A stretch of 64,000 bases of DNA from Anoxynatronum sibiricum (GCF_039414295.1 NZ_JBCITM010000013.1:1-64000), one strand, 5' to 3'. Positions 25,761-35,743 are shown, numbered from the stretch's first letter. Numbers and translations are program-made. The notes: generated by a model from the letters alone, not told the origin.

Positions 25761-26285
25761 TTATTCCACACCGGCACCTGCCTTAAGCCGGTAATAGCCG
25801 CTTCTCATCAGCGTTTGGTCTTCCCCGTTCACTCCCATCTGAAAGTGGAGGGTGGTGCCTTCCTCCATCTCCACTTCAAAGGTATCCAGCAAGGCAATTT
25901 CAAAGCTGAAATCATCCCTGACAGGATCACCTGGAATGACCTGCACTTCCCGCAGGGTGCCTTCCCGGTGGTAAACCCAGGTTTCCCAGAGTTCGCCGTA
26001 GTACACTTCTGTAAGCACCAGGGCTGTATGGCCAGTTTCTGGATGAGGGCGCAGGGTGACGGCATTCTGACGATCCTGCTGCCGGAGGCGGGTGTTCATG
26101 TAAGCAGCCGCAGTGCGCAGCTGGCTCTGGGCCTGCTGCCGGTCTATGACCTGTTGAGAGGCGCTGTTGCCTGCGGCCATGAGGGTGAAGGAGGCGGTGC
26201 CAAAAAACAACAACAACGCCATCACCAGCAGCAATTCGGTGAGGCTGTGACCCTGGCAGCGACTTAGAGATTGAAAATGCTTCAT
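25761..26285 (-). CDS. prepilin-type N-terminal domain protein
   Basis: 174 residues with the prepilin signature CQG-HSLTE followed by LLLVMALLLFFGTASF. Glu+5 is present; His replaces the usual Phe at +1. This is probably a minor pilin or pseudopilin (PilW/GspJ-like). AAAGGAGG precedes the ATG. Confidence 0.75.
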   Translation of the reverse strand: MKHFQSLSRCQGHSLTELLLVMALLLFFGTASFTLMAAGNSASQQVIDRQQAQSQLRTAAAYMNTRLRQQDRQNAVTLRPHPETGHTALVLTEVYYGELWETWVYHREGTLREVQVIPGDPVRDDFSFEIALLDTFEVEMEEGTTLHFQMGVNGEDQTLMRSGYYRLKAGAGVE

Positions 26286-26379
26286 GGTGGTGCCTCCTTT
26301 ATGAACAGGCTGTCACGCCTCCTCAAGAGTGCTCTCATGTCTTCATGACAGAGGAATCAGACCCCACGCCGGCTCTGGC

Positions 26380-26685
26380 CTACTGCCAGCGATGCAGTAC
26401 CCGGATTTGGGGCATGATGTTGGCTCCGATAATTTCATAATGGTAGAAATAGGCCTCCCGATTGACAATCAGGCCGTAATGAGTTTCAAGATAATCCAGA
26501 TCGGGGGGATAGCTGCCTTCAAGGGCATAGCACTGGATGGCGGCCCGGCGGACGGCCTCTTCCAGAATCGCCAAACTTTCACTGTCGGCACCAACCCAGA
26601 AATCGCCCATGCCTGCGAATACCAGCAGAACCACTGCCAACAGGATCAGCAGGCTGATCCATCGGGGGTCTTTGAGGATTGTCAT
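26380..26685 (-). CDS. small pilin-like membrane protein lacking a classical prepilin signature
   Basis: 101 residues: MTILKDPRW, one hydrophobic segment (about 10-28), then AVRRAAIQCYALEGSYPPDL and DYLETHYGLIVN. The latter recalls GspG/pilin alpha-1 C-terminal and loop regions. There is no G-(F/M)-T-x-x-E cleavage site. ATG 26685 has AAGGTG 6 bases upstream. It follows pilC in the operon; role as a non-cleaved pilin-like subunit is inferred. Confidence 0.6.
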   Translation of the reverse strand: MTILKDPRWISLLILLAVVLLVFAGMGDFWVGADSESLAILEEAVRRAAIQCYALEGSYPPDLDYLETHYGLIVNREAYFYHYEIIGANIMPQIRVLHRWQ

Positions 26686-26730
26686 GAACATCACCTTTTT
26701 CATCAGTTTCCGGAGTAACGGGCGCACACC

Positions 26731-27816
26731 TTAACCAATAGTGGACAGAATCTGAATCAGGGGCAGCATAACGGCCATGAGAATCACACCGATGATCAGT
26801 GACAAGACGATCACCAATGCCGGCTCCACGATGGCGGTGAGACGCTGCAGACTGCGATCAGTCTCTTGCTGGTACATGACAGCACTGCGGGCCAGAAAAT
26901 CTTCCATCTGCCCTGTCTGGGCACCGATGCGTACCATGCGGATGAGCAGTTCAGGCAGTATGGTCACCTGTTCAAAGGCTTCTGCCACGGGAGTGCCTTC
27001 TTCAATGGCTTTTCGACAGGCCCGAAGCTGGCCGGCTGCATACTGGTTTTCCACAATGGACTCTGTCCACTGGAGAGATTCATCAAAGGCCATGCCACCG
27101 GCGATAAGAAGGCTGAGGGCATGACTGATCCGAAAAGCAATTATTTTGGATGCAACGGTTCTGGTGGGCGGAAAAGTCAGCTTCCACCGATCCCACCTGG
27201 ATCTGCCTGCCCCAGATCGGGTATAAATGACCAGACCGGCAATGACCAACGCCGCCACCGCCATCATCACCACGCCCCCCTGCTGCAAAGACCGGCTGAC
27301 AGACACCATTACCTGAGTGCTCCCGGGAATGCTGCCCCCAATGGAAACCAGTATTTGGTGGAACATGGGAAGGATGCGGAAAATCAGTAATCCCACCACT
27401 GCAGTCATCATCACTGCCAAAATCAGGGGATAGGCAACGGCGCTTTTAATGCGCTGTTCCAACTGATCAAGGCGATCATAGTAGTCGGACAGGCGACGGG
27501 TTTCTTCATCGAGCCGCCCGGTGCTTTCGGCAATGGCCAGCATTCCTGTGAGGTAAGGGGGAAACCCGGGCTGGCGGGTGATGGACTCTTGGAAGGTGCT
27601 GCCATGATGAATGTCTTGGTAGAGGGCAGCAGCCGCTTTTTTCAGCCGGAGATCGGTCATCTCTTTCTCCAGCAGGGACAGTCCTTCAAGCAGGGGAATC
27701 CCCGACCGAAACAGCACTGATAATTGATAGCAAAAAAGAGACAGGGCTGCCGGTTTCAGCCGCTTGGCAGCGGTGATTTGTCGGGGCGACGATGACCTGA
27801 TTTCAGCTGTTTCCAT
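26731..27816 (-). CDS. pilC: type IV pilus/type II secretion inner-membrane platform protein PilC
   Basis: 361 residues with two GspF domains (about 25-150 and 225-350) and three membrane segments. FRSGIPLLEGLSLLEKE and LLIAGGMAFDESLQW are the repeated domain starts, and the C-terminus ends in a long hydrophobic stretch. It forms the platform through which ATPase motion drives pilin assembly. It is the first gene of this operon; the partner extension ATPase PilB is not in the window. Confidence 0.88.
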   Translation of the reverse strand: METAEIRSSSPRQITAAKRLKPAALSLFCYQLSVLFRSGIPLLEGLSLLEKEMTDLRLKKAAAALYQDIHHGSTFQESITRQPGFPPYLTGMLAIAESTGRLDEETRRLSDYYDRLDQLEQRIKSAVAYPLILAVMMTAVVGLLIFRILPMFHQILVSIGGSIPGSTQVMVSVSRSLQQGGVVMMAVAALVIAGLVIYTRSGAGRSRWDRWKLTFPPTRTVASKIIAFRISHALSLLIAGGMAFDESLQWTESIVENQYAAGQLRACRKAIEEGTPVAEAFEQVTILPELLIRMVRIGAQTGQMEDFLARSAVMYQQETDRSLQRLTAIVEPALVIVLSLIIGVILMAVMLPLIQILSTIG

Positions 27817-27884
27817 GAAAACACCTCTTTTCCCTTGTGATCCTTTTCCTTTTTTCTCACTTTTTCACATATCTGCTTGATTTG

Positions 27885-29177
27885 TTACGTCTCTTCTGAA
27901 GGTACGTTCTCAGACACTTGGTATTGCCGGTATTTGTCGGCATCCCGTCTGCGACACCGCACTGTCATGCGAATGCCTTCGGCTTCATGCTCGGTGGCAA
28001 GTACCCCGGCGGTTTCATTGAAATAGGTCACCAGACGCCCTTGCTGATAGGGGAACAGGAAGGTACAGATCATATCATCGCCAAAGCAGTGTTCCCGGAT
28101 GCTGGCCACCAGGGGTTCGATCCCTTCTCTCATTTTGGCGGAGAGGAAGATCACATCTGGTTTGTCGGCTCCGCTTCTGCCGGCTGTTTCAGTCACCTGG
28201 TCCATTTTATTATAGGCGTAGATCATGGCCTGGTCGGTGACGCCGATGGCTTCCAGCGTTTCGTTGGTTACCCGGATTTGTTCCATATAGTCCTGGTTGG
28301 CATAGTCCACCACATGAATGAGCAGATCTGCTTCCTTCACCTCTTCCAGGGTGGAGCGAAAGGCCTTCACCAAGTGGTGGGGCAGTTTGCTGACAAAGCC
28401 CACGGTGTCGGTGAGCAAAAAGGTCTGATTTTCCGGTAACCGGATTTTACGCACCGCAGTTTCCAGTGTGGCAAAAAGCATATCCTTTTCCAGTACCTGC
28501 TTGTCTGTCGCTTCTCCGTAAGCCTCCACCAATGCGTTCATCAGAGTGGATTTGCCGGCATTGGTGTACCCCACCAGAGCAACGGTGGGGATTTCGGTGC
28601 GCTGCCGCTGCTTGCGCTGGGTCTTCCGGTGTTCTGTCAGCTCTTTCAGCTCCCGGTGAAGCAGTGTAATGCGTTCTTCAATGGCCCGGCGGTCAAGCTC
28701 CAGTTTCTTCTCGCCCACACCCCGGTTTTTGGTGCCCACGCCACCCACCTGGCGACCCAGTGACTGTCGCAGGCCGATGAGACGGGGCAATGCATACTGC
28801 AGAGAGGCAATTTCCACCTGCAACTGAGCTTCCCGGGTTTTCGCCCGCTCTGAAAAGATATCCAAAATGAGCATGGTGCGGTCAATGACTTTGCATTCCA
28901 GGCTTTCTTCCAAATTGCGAATTTGTGACGGCGACAGCTCGTCGTTGAAAATGACCACGCCAGCTTCTTTTTCTGCCACCAGCTGGCCCACTTCTTCGAT
29001 TTTTCCCTTGCCAATGTAGTGGGTCTTATTGATCTGCTGCAGGTTCTGGGAAGCCCGACCCACCACTGTCACATCGCAGGCGGCGGCCAGATTGGCCAGC
29101 TCTTCCATGCCATATTCAAAATAGGGATGATGGTTCAGGTTTACCCCCACCAACAGGGCACGTTGTTCTTCGTTCAT
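27885..29177 (-). CDS. hflX: ribosome-associated GTPase HflX
   Basis: A 430-residue GTPase. The N-terminal HflX domain includes KIEEVGQLVAEKEAGVVIFN and LSPSQIRNLEE. The G domain has GYTNAGKSTLMNAL (G1), TDTVGFVSKLPHHLVKAF (G3 region) and AYNKMD (G4). HflX splits or rescues stalled and stressed ribosomes. ATG 29177 has AAGGAG 8 bases upstream; longer in-frame versions lack a site. Confidence 0.93.
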   Translation of the reverse strand: MNEEQRALLVGVNLNHHPYFEYGMEELANLAAACDVTVVGRASQNLQQINKTHYIGKGKIEEVGQLVAEKEAGVVIFNDELSPSQIRNLEESLECKVIDRTMLILDIFSERAKTREAQLQVEIASLQYALPRLIGLRQSLGRQVGGVGTKNRGVGEKKLELDRRAIEERITLLHRELKELTEHRKTQRKQRQRTEIPTVALVGYTNAGKSTLMNALVEAYGEATDKQVLEKDMLFATLETAVRKIRLPENQTFLLTDTVGFVSKLPHHLVKAFRSTLEEVKEADLLIHVVDYANQDYMEQIRVTNETLEAIGVTDQAMIYAYNKMDQVTETAGRSGADKPDVIFLSAKMREGIEPLVASIREHCFGDDMICTFLFPYQQGRLVTYFNETAGVLATEHEAEGIRMTVRCRRRDADKYRQYQVSENVPSEET

Positions 29178-29231
29178 GAAATCGCTCCTTCTGCGAAAAA
29201 GGGATGGGGTAATGCTGCCCATCCCTTACGT

Positions 29232-31337
29232 CTAATGAATCTGTTGATGTTCAGCCTCAGATAATGGATGTGCGACTGCTTTGGCCAGTACTTCCCGCAG
29301 TTTTTCCTCTGCCATGGGCCGGTGGAAATAATAGCCCTGAAGATGGTCACAGCCGTAACGTTCCAGCATCTCCCACTGGGCTCTTTCTTCAACACCTTCG
29401 GCTGTGACGGTTAGTTGAAGCTGGTGAGCCATGTCAATAATCTGGCGCACAATAAAGGTTTCCTTGGGATTATTACCCATTTCCTGGATAAAGGACTTAT
29501 CAATTTTAAGGATATCCATGGGCAGTGATCTTAAATAGTTGAGAGAGGAATAGCCGGTGCCAAAGTCATCAAGGGCTACCCTGACTCCCAATGCCCGGAT
29601 GCGGTTCAGCAGTTCCTTGGTGTGACTCAAATTATCCATGGCAGCTGTTTCAGTAATTTCAACCACCAGCTGGCAGGGATCAACACCATACTGATGAATC
29701 ATCTGACTGATCCAGTCAGGCAGGTCTGTTCGACGAAACTGCATGGAAGACAGGTTGATGGACACAGTCAGGGGCGGTAAGCCGTCAATTTTCCACTGCC
29801 TGCAGGTTTGGCAGACGCTTTCCATCACCCAGGCACCAATGGGATGGATCAGGTCTGTCTCTTCTGCCAGTTCCATGAAAAAGAAGGGAGAGAGCAACCC
29901 CTGCTGTGGATGATTCCACCTTATGAGAGCTTCAGCGCCCACAATATTCCCTTTCACATCCATGATGGGTTGGTAGTGAAGCACAAACTCCCGGCGTTGA
30001 ATGGCATAGCGCAGGTCTTTTTCTTTTTCCATCCAGTTGGCAATTCGATCGCGTATGGTCTGGTCGAAAAACCAGTATTTATTTTTACCGGCAGTTTTGG
30101 CTTCACTGAGAGCCACATCAGCGTGCTGTAGCAGGGTATCTCTGTCAGTCCCGTGGTCAGGAAAAATCGCGATTCCTGCACTGGCGCTGATGAAGTATTC
30201 ATATTCCTCTACTCTAAAGGGGGCTTCAAAGGCTTTTAATATCCGTTCTGCCAGCCCTTTCAAATCGTCTGTTGATTGCAGCCGGGACTTCAGGACATAA
30301 AACTCATCGCCCCCGGATCGGGCTACAAACTCGTTGTCCTGTAACTGTTCATTGATGCGACAGGCCACTTCTACCAGGATTTGATCCCCCACCGGATGCC
30401 CTCTGGTATCATTGATTCTGCGAAAATCGTCCAGATCCATGGTTAAAAGGCCAAACTGTTCCTGATGCCGGTGATGAGTGCCCATGATTTTTTTCAGATG
30501 ATCGTAAAACAGGGTGCGGTTGGGCAACGCTGTCAGTTCGTCGTAATACGCCATTTGGTACATTTCCCGCATCAGACGTTTCTGCTCGGTCACATCCACA
30601 TGGGAACCGGCCATGCGAACAGATTTCCCCTTGGAGTCCCAGACAGCCTTCCCCCGGGATTGAATCCACCGGTATTCACCCCATTTGTTGCGCATCCGGT
30701 ATTCACTGTAAAAGTAGGGGGTTTTGCCATCCAGATGCTGCTGCCTGACAATTACTGTGTTGTCAAGGTCTTCGGGATGAACCAGCGACGCCCAGGCGTC
30801 GTAGGTTTCCGGCAGCTCATCTTCATCATAGCCCAGCAGCAACTTGGTGCGCGAAAAGCTCAACTTTTGATTGCGCAGGTCCCATTCCCAGATGCAGTCA
30901 TTGCTGCCCTCCACCACCAGCCTGTACCGCTCTTCCGTTTCCAGCAATTGTCGCTGCTGGACTTGAAGGGTGTTGAAATTGTCCTGCAGTTCCTGTTCCA
31001 TGGCCACCAGTTCTTCATAGGCACTTTCCAGTTCTTCATAGTTAGCCACCAAATCTTCCTGATAACGGGTCAGCTCATTCAGATTCTGACGGATCAGCAG
31101 ATACAGCAACAACCCCGTGGCGCCCACATAAAACCAACCCTTGAAGGTTTGCAAATTAACAAATTGCTCATAATCGGATACCATGGCCAATAGTAATCTG
31201 TCTGAAAAGGCAATCCACAGGGCACCAGCAACGAGATAGATCACCACGATTTTCTGTGGAATCCGGGAGGCGGGAAAATTTTCGAGGCGAACGACCGTTT
31301 CAGCAGCCTGCTGCAAGGTTTTCTGTCTATCCTTCAT
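29232..31337 (-). CDS. membrane PAS-GGDEF-EAL cyclic-di-GMP enzyme
   Basis: 701 residues. Two membrane segments (about 27-50 and 64-86) are followed by a coiled coil (about 90-130), a PAS domain (about 130-255), a GGDEF domain with an intact ARSGGDEFYVL and an EAL domain with GAEALIRWNHP, DDFGTGYSSLNYL and KIDKSFI. Both active sites look complete, so it could make and degrade cyclic di-GMP. A promoter lies at 31426-31454. No PilZ or other effector is visible nearby, but the pilus operon is two genes away. Confidence 0.9.
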   Translation of the reverse strand: MKDRQKTLQQAAETVVRLENFPASRIPQKIVVIYLVAGALWIAFSDRLLLAMVSDYEQFVNLQTFKGWFYVGATGLLLYLLIRQNLNELTRYQEDLVANYEELESAYEELVAMEQELQDNFNTLQVQQRQLLETEERYRLVVEGSNDCIWEWDLRNQKLSFSRTKLLLGYDEDELPETYDAWASLVHPEDLDNTVIVRQQHLDGKTPYFYSEYRMRNKWGEYRWIQSRGKAVWDSKGKSVRMAGSHVDVTEQKRLMREMYQMAYYDELTALPNRTLFYDHLKKIMGTHHRHQEQFGLLTMDLDDFRRINDTRGHPVGDQILVEVACRINEQLQDNEFVARSGGDEFYVLKSRLQSTDDLKGLAERILKAFEAPFRVEEYEYFISASAGIAIFPDHGTDRDTLLQHADVALSEAKTAGKNKYWFFDQTIRDRIANWMEKEKDLRYAIQRREFVLHYQPIMDVKGNIVGAEALIRWNHPQQGLLSPFFFMELAEETDLIHPIGAWVMESVCQTCRQWKIDGLPPLTVSINLSSMQFRRTDLPDWISQMIHQYGVDPCQLVVEITETAAMDNLSHTKELLNRIRALGVRVALDDFGTGYSSLNYLRSLPMDILKIDKSFIQEMGNNPKETFIVRQIIDMAHQLQLTVTAEGVEERAQWEMLERYGCDHLQGYYFHRPMAEEKLREVLAKAVAHPLSEAEHQQIH

Positions 31338-31425
31338 CTAACGACCTCCATCCCGGTGATATGCCTGTGTTGTCTCAACTCACACTCAATGACTCCCTGA
31401 GCTGGTGATGACTGATGTTAGAAAT

Positions 31426-31454
31426 CTGATACCCATTAAACGGAAAAATATCAA
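31426..31454 (-). promoter_or_regulatory. promoter of the GGDEF-EAL gene
   Basis: -35 TTGATA (31454-31449), 17-base spacer, -10 TATCAG (31431-31426). Confidence 0.5.
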
Positions 31455-31529
31455 CCTCATCTGCATTTTATCCCCTGTTGACACGCATTTCTTGCTGTTT
31501 TTCTGGCTGTCTCTGACCAACAGTCGCGT

Positions 31530-32063
31530 TTATCCCCGATCGAAGAAGGGGCTTTTCCCTTTGATGGCCAAGGGAATGCCATAAGCGATGATCACATCGT
31601 CACCGAAATATCCCAGGTTTAACGCAGCTTTGCCTGCAGAAAACATGATGCGGTTATCACAGCGATGGTCTGCTGCCACAGAAACAGCCGATCCGACGGC
31701 AATGCCCAAATCACCGGTGGCAAACGCACAGATTCCATTATGCTGAACATTTTCTGCACAGTTCTTAAATCCGCAAAATCCACAGACAGGCACACCTGCC
31801 ACCCCATTGCGGGTACCGATGAGAAGCACTACCTGGGAATCATCTACATTGCCGGCATCCCGCTGGAAAAAGGCGGCCCCGGAGTCTTCTGCAATACGGC
31901 GCATTTCCTGAGAAAGCGTTTCTTTGTCAGTGCCGTCCAGCACCATCATTTCAAGACGATCTGCTCCTTTGCCTTTGGGAGCTGTTCGGGCGGCGGCAGC
32001 CATTAGCTGTGCCACCTGCATTGCTGCCTGTTTCTCCAGTTCTTTGCTTTTATAAATCATCAC
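31530..32063 (-). CDS. DUF2148 ferredoxin-like protein
   Basis: 177 residues with the DUF2148 hallmark VPVCGFCGFKNCAENVQHNG and DLGIAVGSAVSVAADHRCDNRIMFSAG (here as two parts: DLGIAVGSAVSVAADH and RCDNRIMFSAG). The cysteines could hold an iron-sulfur cluster. This family is common in anaerobes and its function is unknown. TGAGGAGGC precedes ATG 32063; ATG 32060 is equally possible. Confidence 0.8.
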   Translation of the reverse strand: MMIYKSKELEKQAAMQVAQLMAAAARTAPKGKGADRLEMMVLDGTDKETLSQEMRRIAEDSGAAFFQRDAGNVDDSQVVLLIGTRNGVAGVPVCGFCGFKNCAENVQHNGICAFATGDLGIAVGSAVSVAADHRCDNRIMFSAGKAALNLGYFGDDVIIAYGIPLAIKGKSPFFDRG

Positions 32064-32150
32064 ATTGCCTCCTCAGTTTTTCTTGCAGGTTCATACTGAA
32101 ACATATTGTGCAGCTCCATTTCGGGCTATTATAAGATATTCGTCACAAAT

Positions 32151-32199
32151 AAAAAAACTCCTGCTCAGACAAAAATAAATTTGCCTGTCAGAAGTTTTT
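32151..32199 (-). terminator. intrinsic terminator after the flippase-like gene
   Basis: AAAAACT-N-CTG pairs with CAG-N-AGTTTTT across a larger inner loop; the minus strand ends in a T-run. It separates the flippase-like gene from the DUF2148 gene. Confidence 0.6.
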
Positions 32200-32233
32200 C
32201 AGTTCGTAAATGATGAACTGGATTGATGACTGT

Positions 32234-33229
32234 TCACCTGCCTATTCCCGTCGGATGAGTCACGGCACGGTATCTGTCTGCCAGCCAGAAAATCAGCATG
32301 GCCAAGGCGCTGACGCCAAACACCAGCCAAAAGGTGAAGGTTCGCACCACCAGGGTAAGGGCCAGCGCCTGGTGCACTGCAATGCCGTAGCCTGTCAGCA
32401 CCAGCATCATGGCGCCTTCAAAAGTACCTGCTCCTCCTGGAAACAATGGGATCATCCCCGCCATATAGGCCATGTAAGTGGCTGCCGCCACTGTTAGAAA
32501 ACCGGCAGGAATTCCCAGACCTTTGGAGGCCACCCAGGCCTGCAGGGCATAGTTTCCCCAAATGATCAGGCTGAGTATCAGCTGCTGTATCCCTTTTGCA
32601 GGATGCTGGAGTAATGCGGCAGTATCACTGATGAACTGCTGCCAGGTTTGACGTAACCACTGACCAATACCCCGGGTCGTTTTCAGTTTTGAGATTCCCC
32701 AGAACAGGAGGCCCACCGTCAATAACAGCACCACCCATGGCAGTGTGTTTCCAAAATGGGCATTCATGGGAAAAAGACTGCTGATCAAACGCCCCTGAAG
32801 GGGATGCAGCATGAGGGAGATCAGGGTGACGACACACGCAGCCCCGAAAACCAGGCCGCTGATGCTTTTCTGCAAAATCAGCAATGATGTGGCTTCAGTA
32901 CCTGACCACCCCAGGTGCTCCTTGAACCACCACACCTTTACTGCCTCACCACCGAACTTAACCGAAGGAGTGACACCTTCAAAGAAAGTACCCACCAGAT
33001 TCATGCGCACCATTTGCATGAGCGTGACCCGGCGATGGTTGATATCTGCCAGATGCTGCCATTGGTATGCCACCAATATCCGGTTGGCTGTCTGAAGGGA
33101 TAAGAGCACTATCAGCGTTGTCAGCGACAACTCTCGCAGGCTACTTACCACCTGTTGCAAATCAGTCCGCCAGAGAAGCAACAGCAGGAGTACCAGTCCA
33201 AGAACGGATATCCAGTGATTTCGCTTCAT
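32234..33229 (-). CDS. lysylphosphatidylglycerol synthase TM / flippase-like (UPF0104) membrane protein
   Basis: 331 residues with about eight hydrophobic segments. Family features are VGTFFEGVTPSVKFGGEAVK and FPGGAGTFEGAMMLVLTGYG. These proteins move or anchor lipids and glycolipids (AglD, MprF N-terminus). AGGAGG precedes ATG 33229. The start lies inside the preceding methyltransferase gene (68-base overlap), so the pair is probably made together. Confidence 0.8.
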   Translation of the reverse strand: MKRNHWISVLGLVLLLLLLWRTDLQQVVSSLRELSLTTLIVLLSLQTANRILVAYQWQHLADINHRRVTLMQMVRMNLVGTFFEGVTPSVKFGGEAVKVWWFKEHLGWSGTEATSLLILQKSISGLVFGAACVVTLISLMLHPLQGRLISSLFPMNAHFGNTLPWVVLLLTVGLLFWGISKLKTTRGIGQWLRQTWQQFISDTAALLQHPAKGIQQLILSLIIWGNYALQAWVASKGLGIPAGFLTVAAATYMAYMAGMIPLFPGGAGTFEGAMMLVLTGYGIAVHQALALTLVVRTFTFWLVFGVSALAMLIFWLADRYRAVTHPTGIGR

Positions 33230-33815
33230 GCGCTGTTTCCTCCTTCACCAGCATGCAGGTGCCGGCCATGGTACTGCCCGGCTGCAACCGTAACTGTGCC
33301 TGCTGAGTCAGATGGGCTCTGGTTAGTTGACAGGGTGCCTCATAAAAACGTTCCAGCCTGCTGTGGGGCAGCCGCACCAATATGCGAGTGCCCGACTGGG
33401 CATATTGCTGCAAGTTTTCCAGAATCTGTTCCCTGCCACGCACTTGCAGCGCCAGATGGACTACATTGTAAACACTTGGATCAAATGACTGCCCACACCC
33501 ATGATGCACGAAAATTTGCCACATTCCCATTTTGCGTAACAGGTCCCGGGCATGTTCCACGGCATCCAGATCACAGTCCAGTACATCCACCGCCGCTCCG
33601 GTGTGCCGGCAAATTTCCATGGCTGTAACAGGAAAAGCGCCTCCCCCCACACAGAGCACACGATCATGGCGATTAATATTCCCTAATCCGATCTCCCGAT
33701 TGACAATACTGCGATAATACAGTCTCATCAATGGATAACTGGCCGGAAAATGAGAGAGTGACTTTTCAGTGAAACGGGTTAAGGCAGGAATCACGGCGAA
33801 CATCCTTTCTGACAT
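33162..33815 (-). CDS. nicotianamine-synthase-like SAM-dependent methyltransferase
   Basis: About 217 residues with a Rossmann SAM-binding start VLCVGGGAFPVTAMEIC, the acidic strand VDVLDCDLDAVEHAR and a later NVVHLALQV strand. The sequence looks most like nicotianamine synthase/CntL-type aminobutyryl transferases, but a plain methyltransferase cannot be excluded. It lies between feoB and the flippase-like gene. Start is uncertain: ATG 33851, ATG 33815 and GTG 33794 (AGAAAGG upstream) are all in frame. Confidence 0.6.
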   Translation of the reverse strand: MSERMFAVIPALTRFTEKSLSHFPASYPLMRLYYRSIVNREIGLGNINRHDRVLCVGGGAFPVTAMEICRHTGAAVDVLDCDLDAVEHARDLLRKMGMWQIFVHHGCGQSFDPSVYNVVHLALQVRGREQILENLQQYAQSGTRILVRLPHSRLERFYEAPCQLTRAHLTQQAQLRLQPGSTMAGTCMLVKEETAHEAKSLDIRSWTGTPAVASLAD

Positions 33816-33907
33816 TTCTATTAAAGCCCCAAAACAGGGGTTTCGCATCATCAGCAGCTACGACAACATCGGGTTTAGCTTGTTACAGGTAATCCTCTTC
33901 ATCAACA

Positions 33908-35743
33908 TTAAAGCACTGTTGATATCAAAGTGGCTACCTGATAGAACAAACCTCCCAGTACCAGTGCCGCTACCGTGGTGCCCACACCGATGAAGGCACC
34001 TATCTTCACACCAAACTCTTTGATAAGCACTCCCAGCACTGCCAGGCAGGGCATGTAGAAAAGCGCCACCAGGGAACCTGTAAACATTTGAATATAGCTT
34101 AAATCCATTTCCAACAATGGAAGCACGGCCAACTCGCGACGGATAATCCCCAAAATCAGGCCCAGTGTAGCCTCCTTCGGCAGTCCAAGCCAGCCTTCCA
34201 CCAAGGGTGAAAGGACTTCTCCCACGTGAACCAGCGCACCTGTTTCTACCAAAAGAGCTGCCAGACCTACACCCATCATCATGGGCACTTCTGCTTCCAT
34301 CATGAAGTGTTTGGTTCTGATTTTGATTTTTTTCACCAGCGTCTGACGATCCGGCATCAGTAAATTGGGGATTTCCAGGAGCATTGGATCACTTTTCCCG
34401 GGAATCACACGGTCAAGAACCACGCCGGTTAAGAAAATAGCAGCAAATGAGATCAGATAAATACCAATCAGCATAAAGACGGAATGATCTCCCAATAAAG
34501 CAATAAAAGCACCTGTCTGTGCAGAGCAGGGCACCGCCAATGCCACCATGGTTGCCACCATGATCCGCTCTTTTCGGCTGGTGGCTGCGCGGGTGCCCAG
34601 GATGGCCGGAATGGCACAGCCATAACCCATGATCATGGGCACGATGTTGCCTCCCTGAATACCGGCTTTCCTCATCACGCCGTCCACCATGACGCCCAGG
34701 CGGGGCAGATAGCCGCTGTCTTCCATGAATGACAACACAATATAAAACAGGAAAACATATGGAAAAATCAGGGCGAAGGGCCATTCAATTCCTTTCACCA
34801 AAATGCCGTACTCTCCCACCAGTACGTTAAAAACAACACCTTCAGTGACAAAAATGGATACAATTCGAACGAAAAAAGGCACAATCACGCCGTTGACAAG
34901 GGGTAACAAAATGGCACTGCGAAGGCCTTTTCCTCCACCTACCACAATACCCAGCGCAATCGTTAAAACAAGAAGCGCCAGCGGAATCCCCGGAAAGGGC
35001 TTCATTGACGCATCTCCCAGACGCTCCAGCCAGGTGGGGTGCCTGTGTTCAACTTGCTGCACATCCTGAATGGTTCGGCCCACCCATTGCCAACGCTCAT
35101 CGTCGGTATCAGGCCATTGATTTGCATCGCCTGAATCTGGAGCACCAGCTGCTTCAGTGCTGTTTGATGCTTCCTGACTTTGACGAAAAGCATCTGCAGC
35201 TTTGATAGCAGCCTCCATTAATTGCAGCAAACCCACATTTCGTACCGCCACCGTGGGAATGACGGGGGCATTCAAGTGCTGTGAAAGCAGGTCCACATCG
35301 ATGGAGATTCCCTGACGCTCTGCCACGTCTATCATATTCAGTGCATAAATAACCGGCACGACTTTATCCGGACTAACAGTACTTAAATGTTGTATTTGGA
35401 GCGCGAAAAAAATGTTTCGCTCTAAATTGGTGGCATCCAGCACCACAATGATGGCATCAACGGCTTCATTGTGTACCATATCCACCGCCACCTGCTCTGC
35501 GGGTGATGTGGCAGCTAATGAATAGGTTCCAGGCACATCAATCAGATCACCATTGCGTCCCCGATACTGCCATTTGCCACTTGTGAAACTGACAGTGGTG
35601 CCGGTATAATTGGCACTGTCCACCTCAACGCCTGTAAGCTTTGAGAAGACAACACTCTTACCCACATTGGGGTTTCCCATGAGTAGGAACCGAAAATCTC
35701 CTGACTTAGGCCCTAAAAAAGCCTGTTCTTGATGGCACTCCAA
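33908..35743 (-). CDS. feoB: ferrous iron transporter FeoB
   Basis: 611 residues. The N-terminal G domain has GNPNVGKS (23-30), ANYTGTTVSF, DVPGTYSL and ALNMID. The membrane part has the two Gate segments, for example IVPMIMGYGCAIPAILGTRA, split as IVPMIMGYGCA and IPAILGTRA. It imports Fe2+ under low-oxygen conditions. The start is TTG directly after the feoA stop, with GGAGG 8 bases ahead. It is somewhat shorter than Escherichia coli FeoB. Promoter and operator lie upstream of feoA. Confidence 0.95.
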   Translation of the reverse strand: MECHQEQAFLGPKSGDFRFLLMGNPNVGKSVVFSKLTGVEVDSANYTGTTVSFTSGKWQYRGRNGDLIDVPGTYSLAATSPAEQVAVDMVHNEAVDAIIVVLDATNLERNIFFALQIQHLSTVSPDKVVPVIYALNMIDVAERQGISIDVDLLSQHLNAPVIPTVAVRNVGLLQLMEAAIKAADAFRQSQEASNSTEAAGAPDSGDANQWPDTDDERWQWVGRTIQDVQQVEHRHPTWLERLGDASMKPFPGIPLALLVLTIALGIVVGGGKGLRSAILLPLVNGVIVPFFVRIVSIFVTEGVVFNVLVGEYGILVKGIEWPFALIFPYVFLFYIVLSFMEDSGYLPRLGVMVDGVMRKAGIQGGNIVPMIMGYGCAIPAILGTRAATSRKERIMVATMVALAVPCSAQTGAFIALLGDHSVFMLIGIYLISFAAIFLTGVVLDRVIPGKSDPMLLEIPNLLMPDRQTLVKKIKIRTKHFMMEAEVPMMMGVGLAALLVETGALVHVGEVLSPLVEGWLGLPKEATLGLILGIIRRELAVLPLLEMDLSYIQMFTGSLVALFYMPCLAVLGVLIKEFGVKIGAFIGVGTTVAALVLGGLFYQVATLISTVL

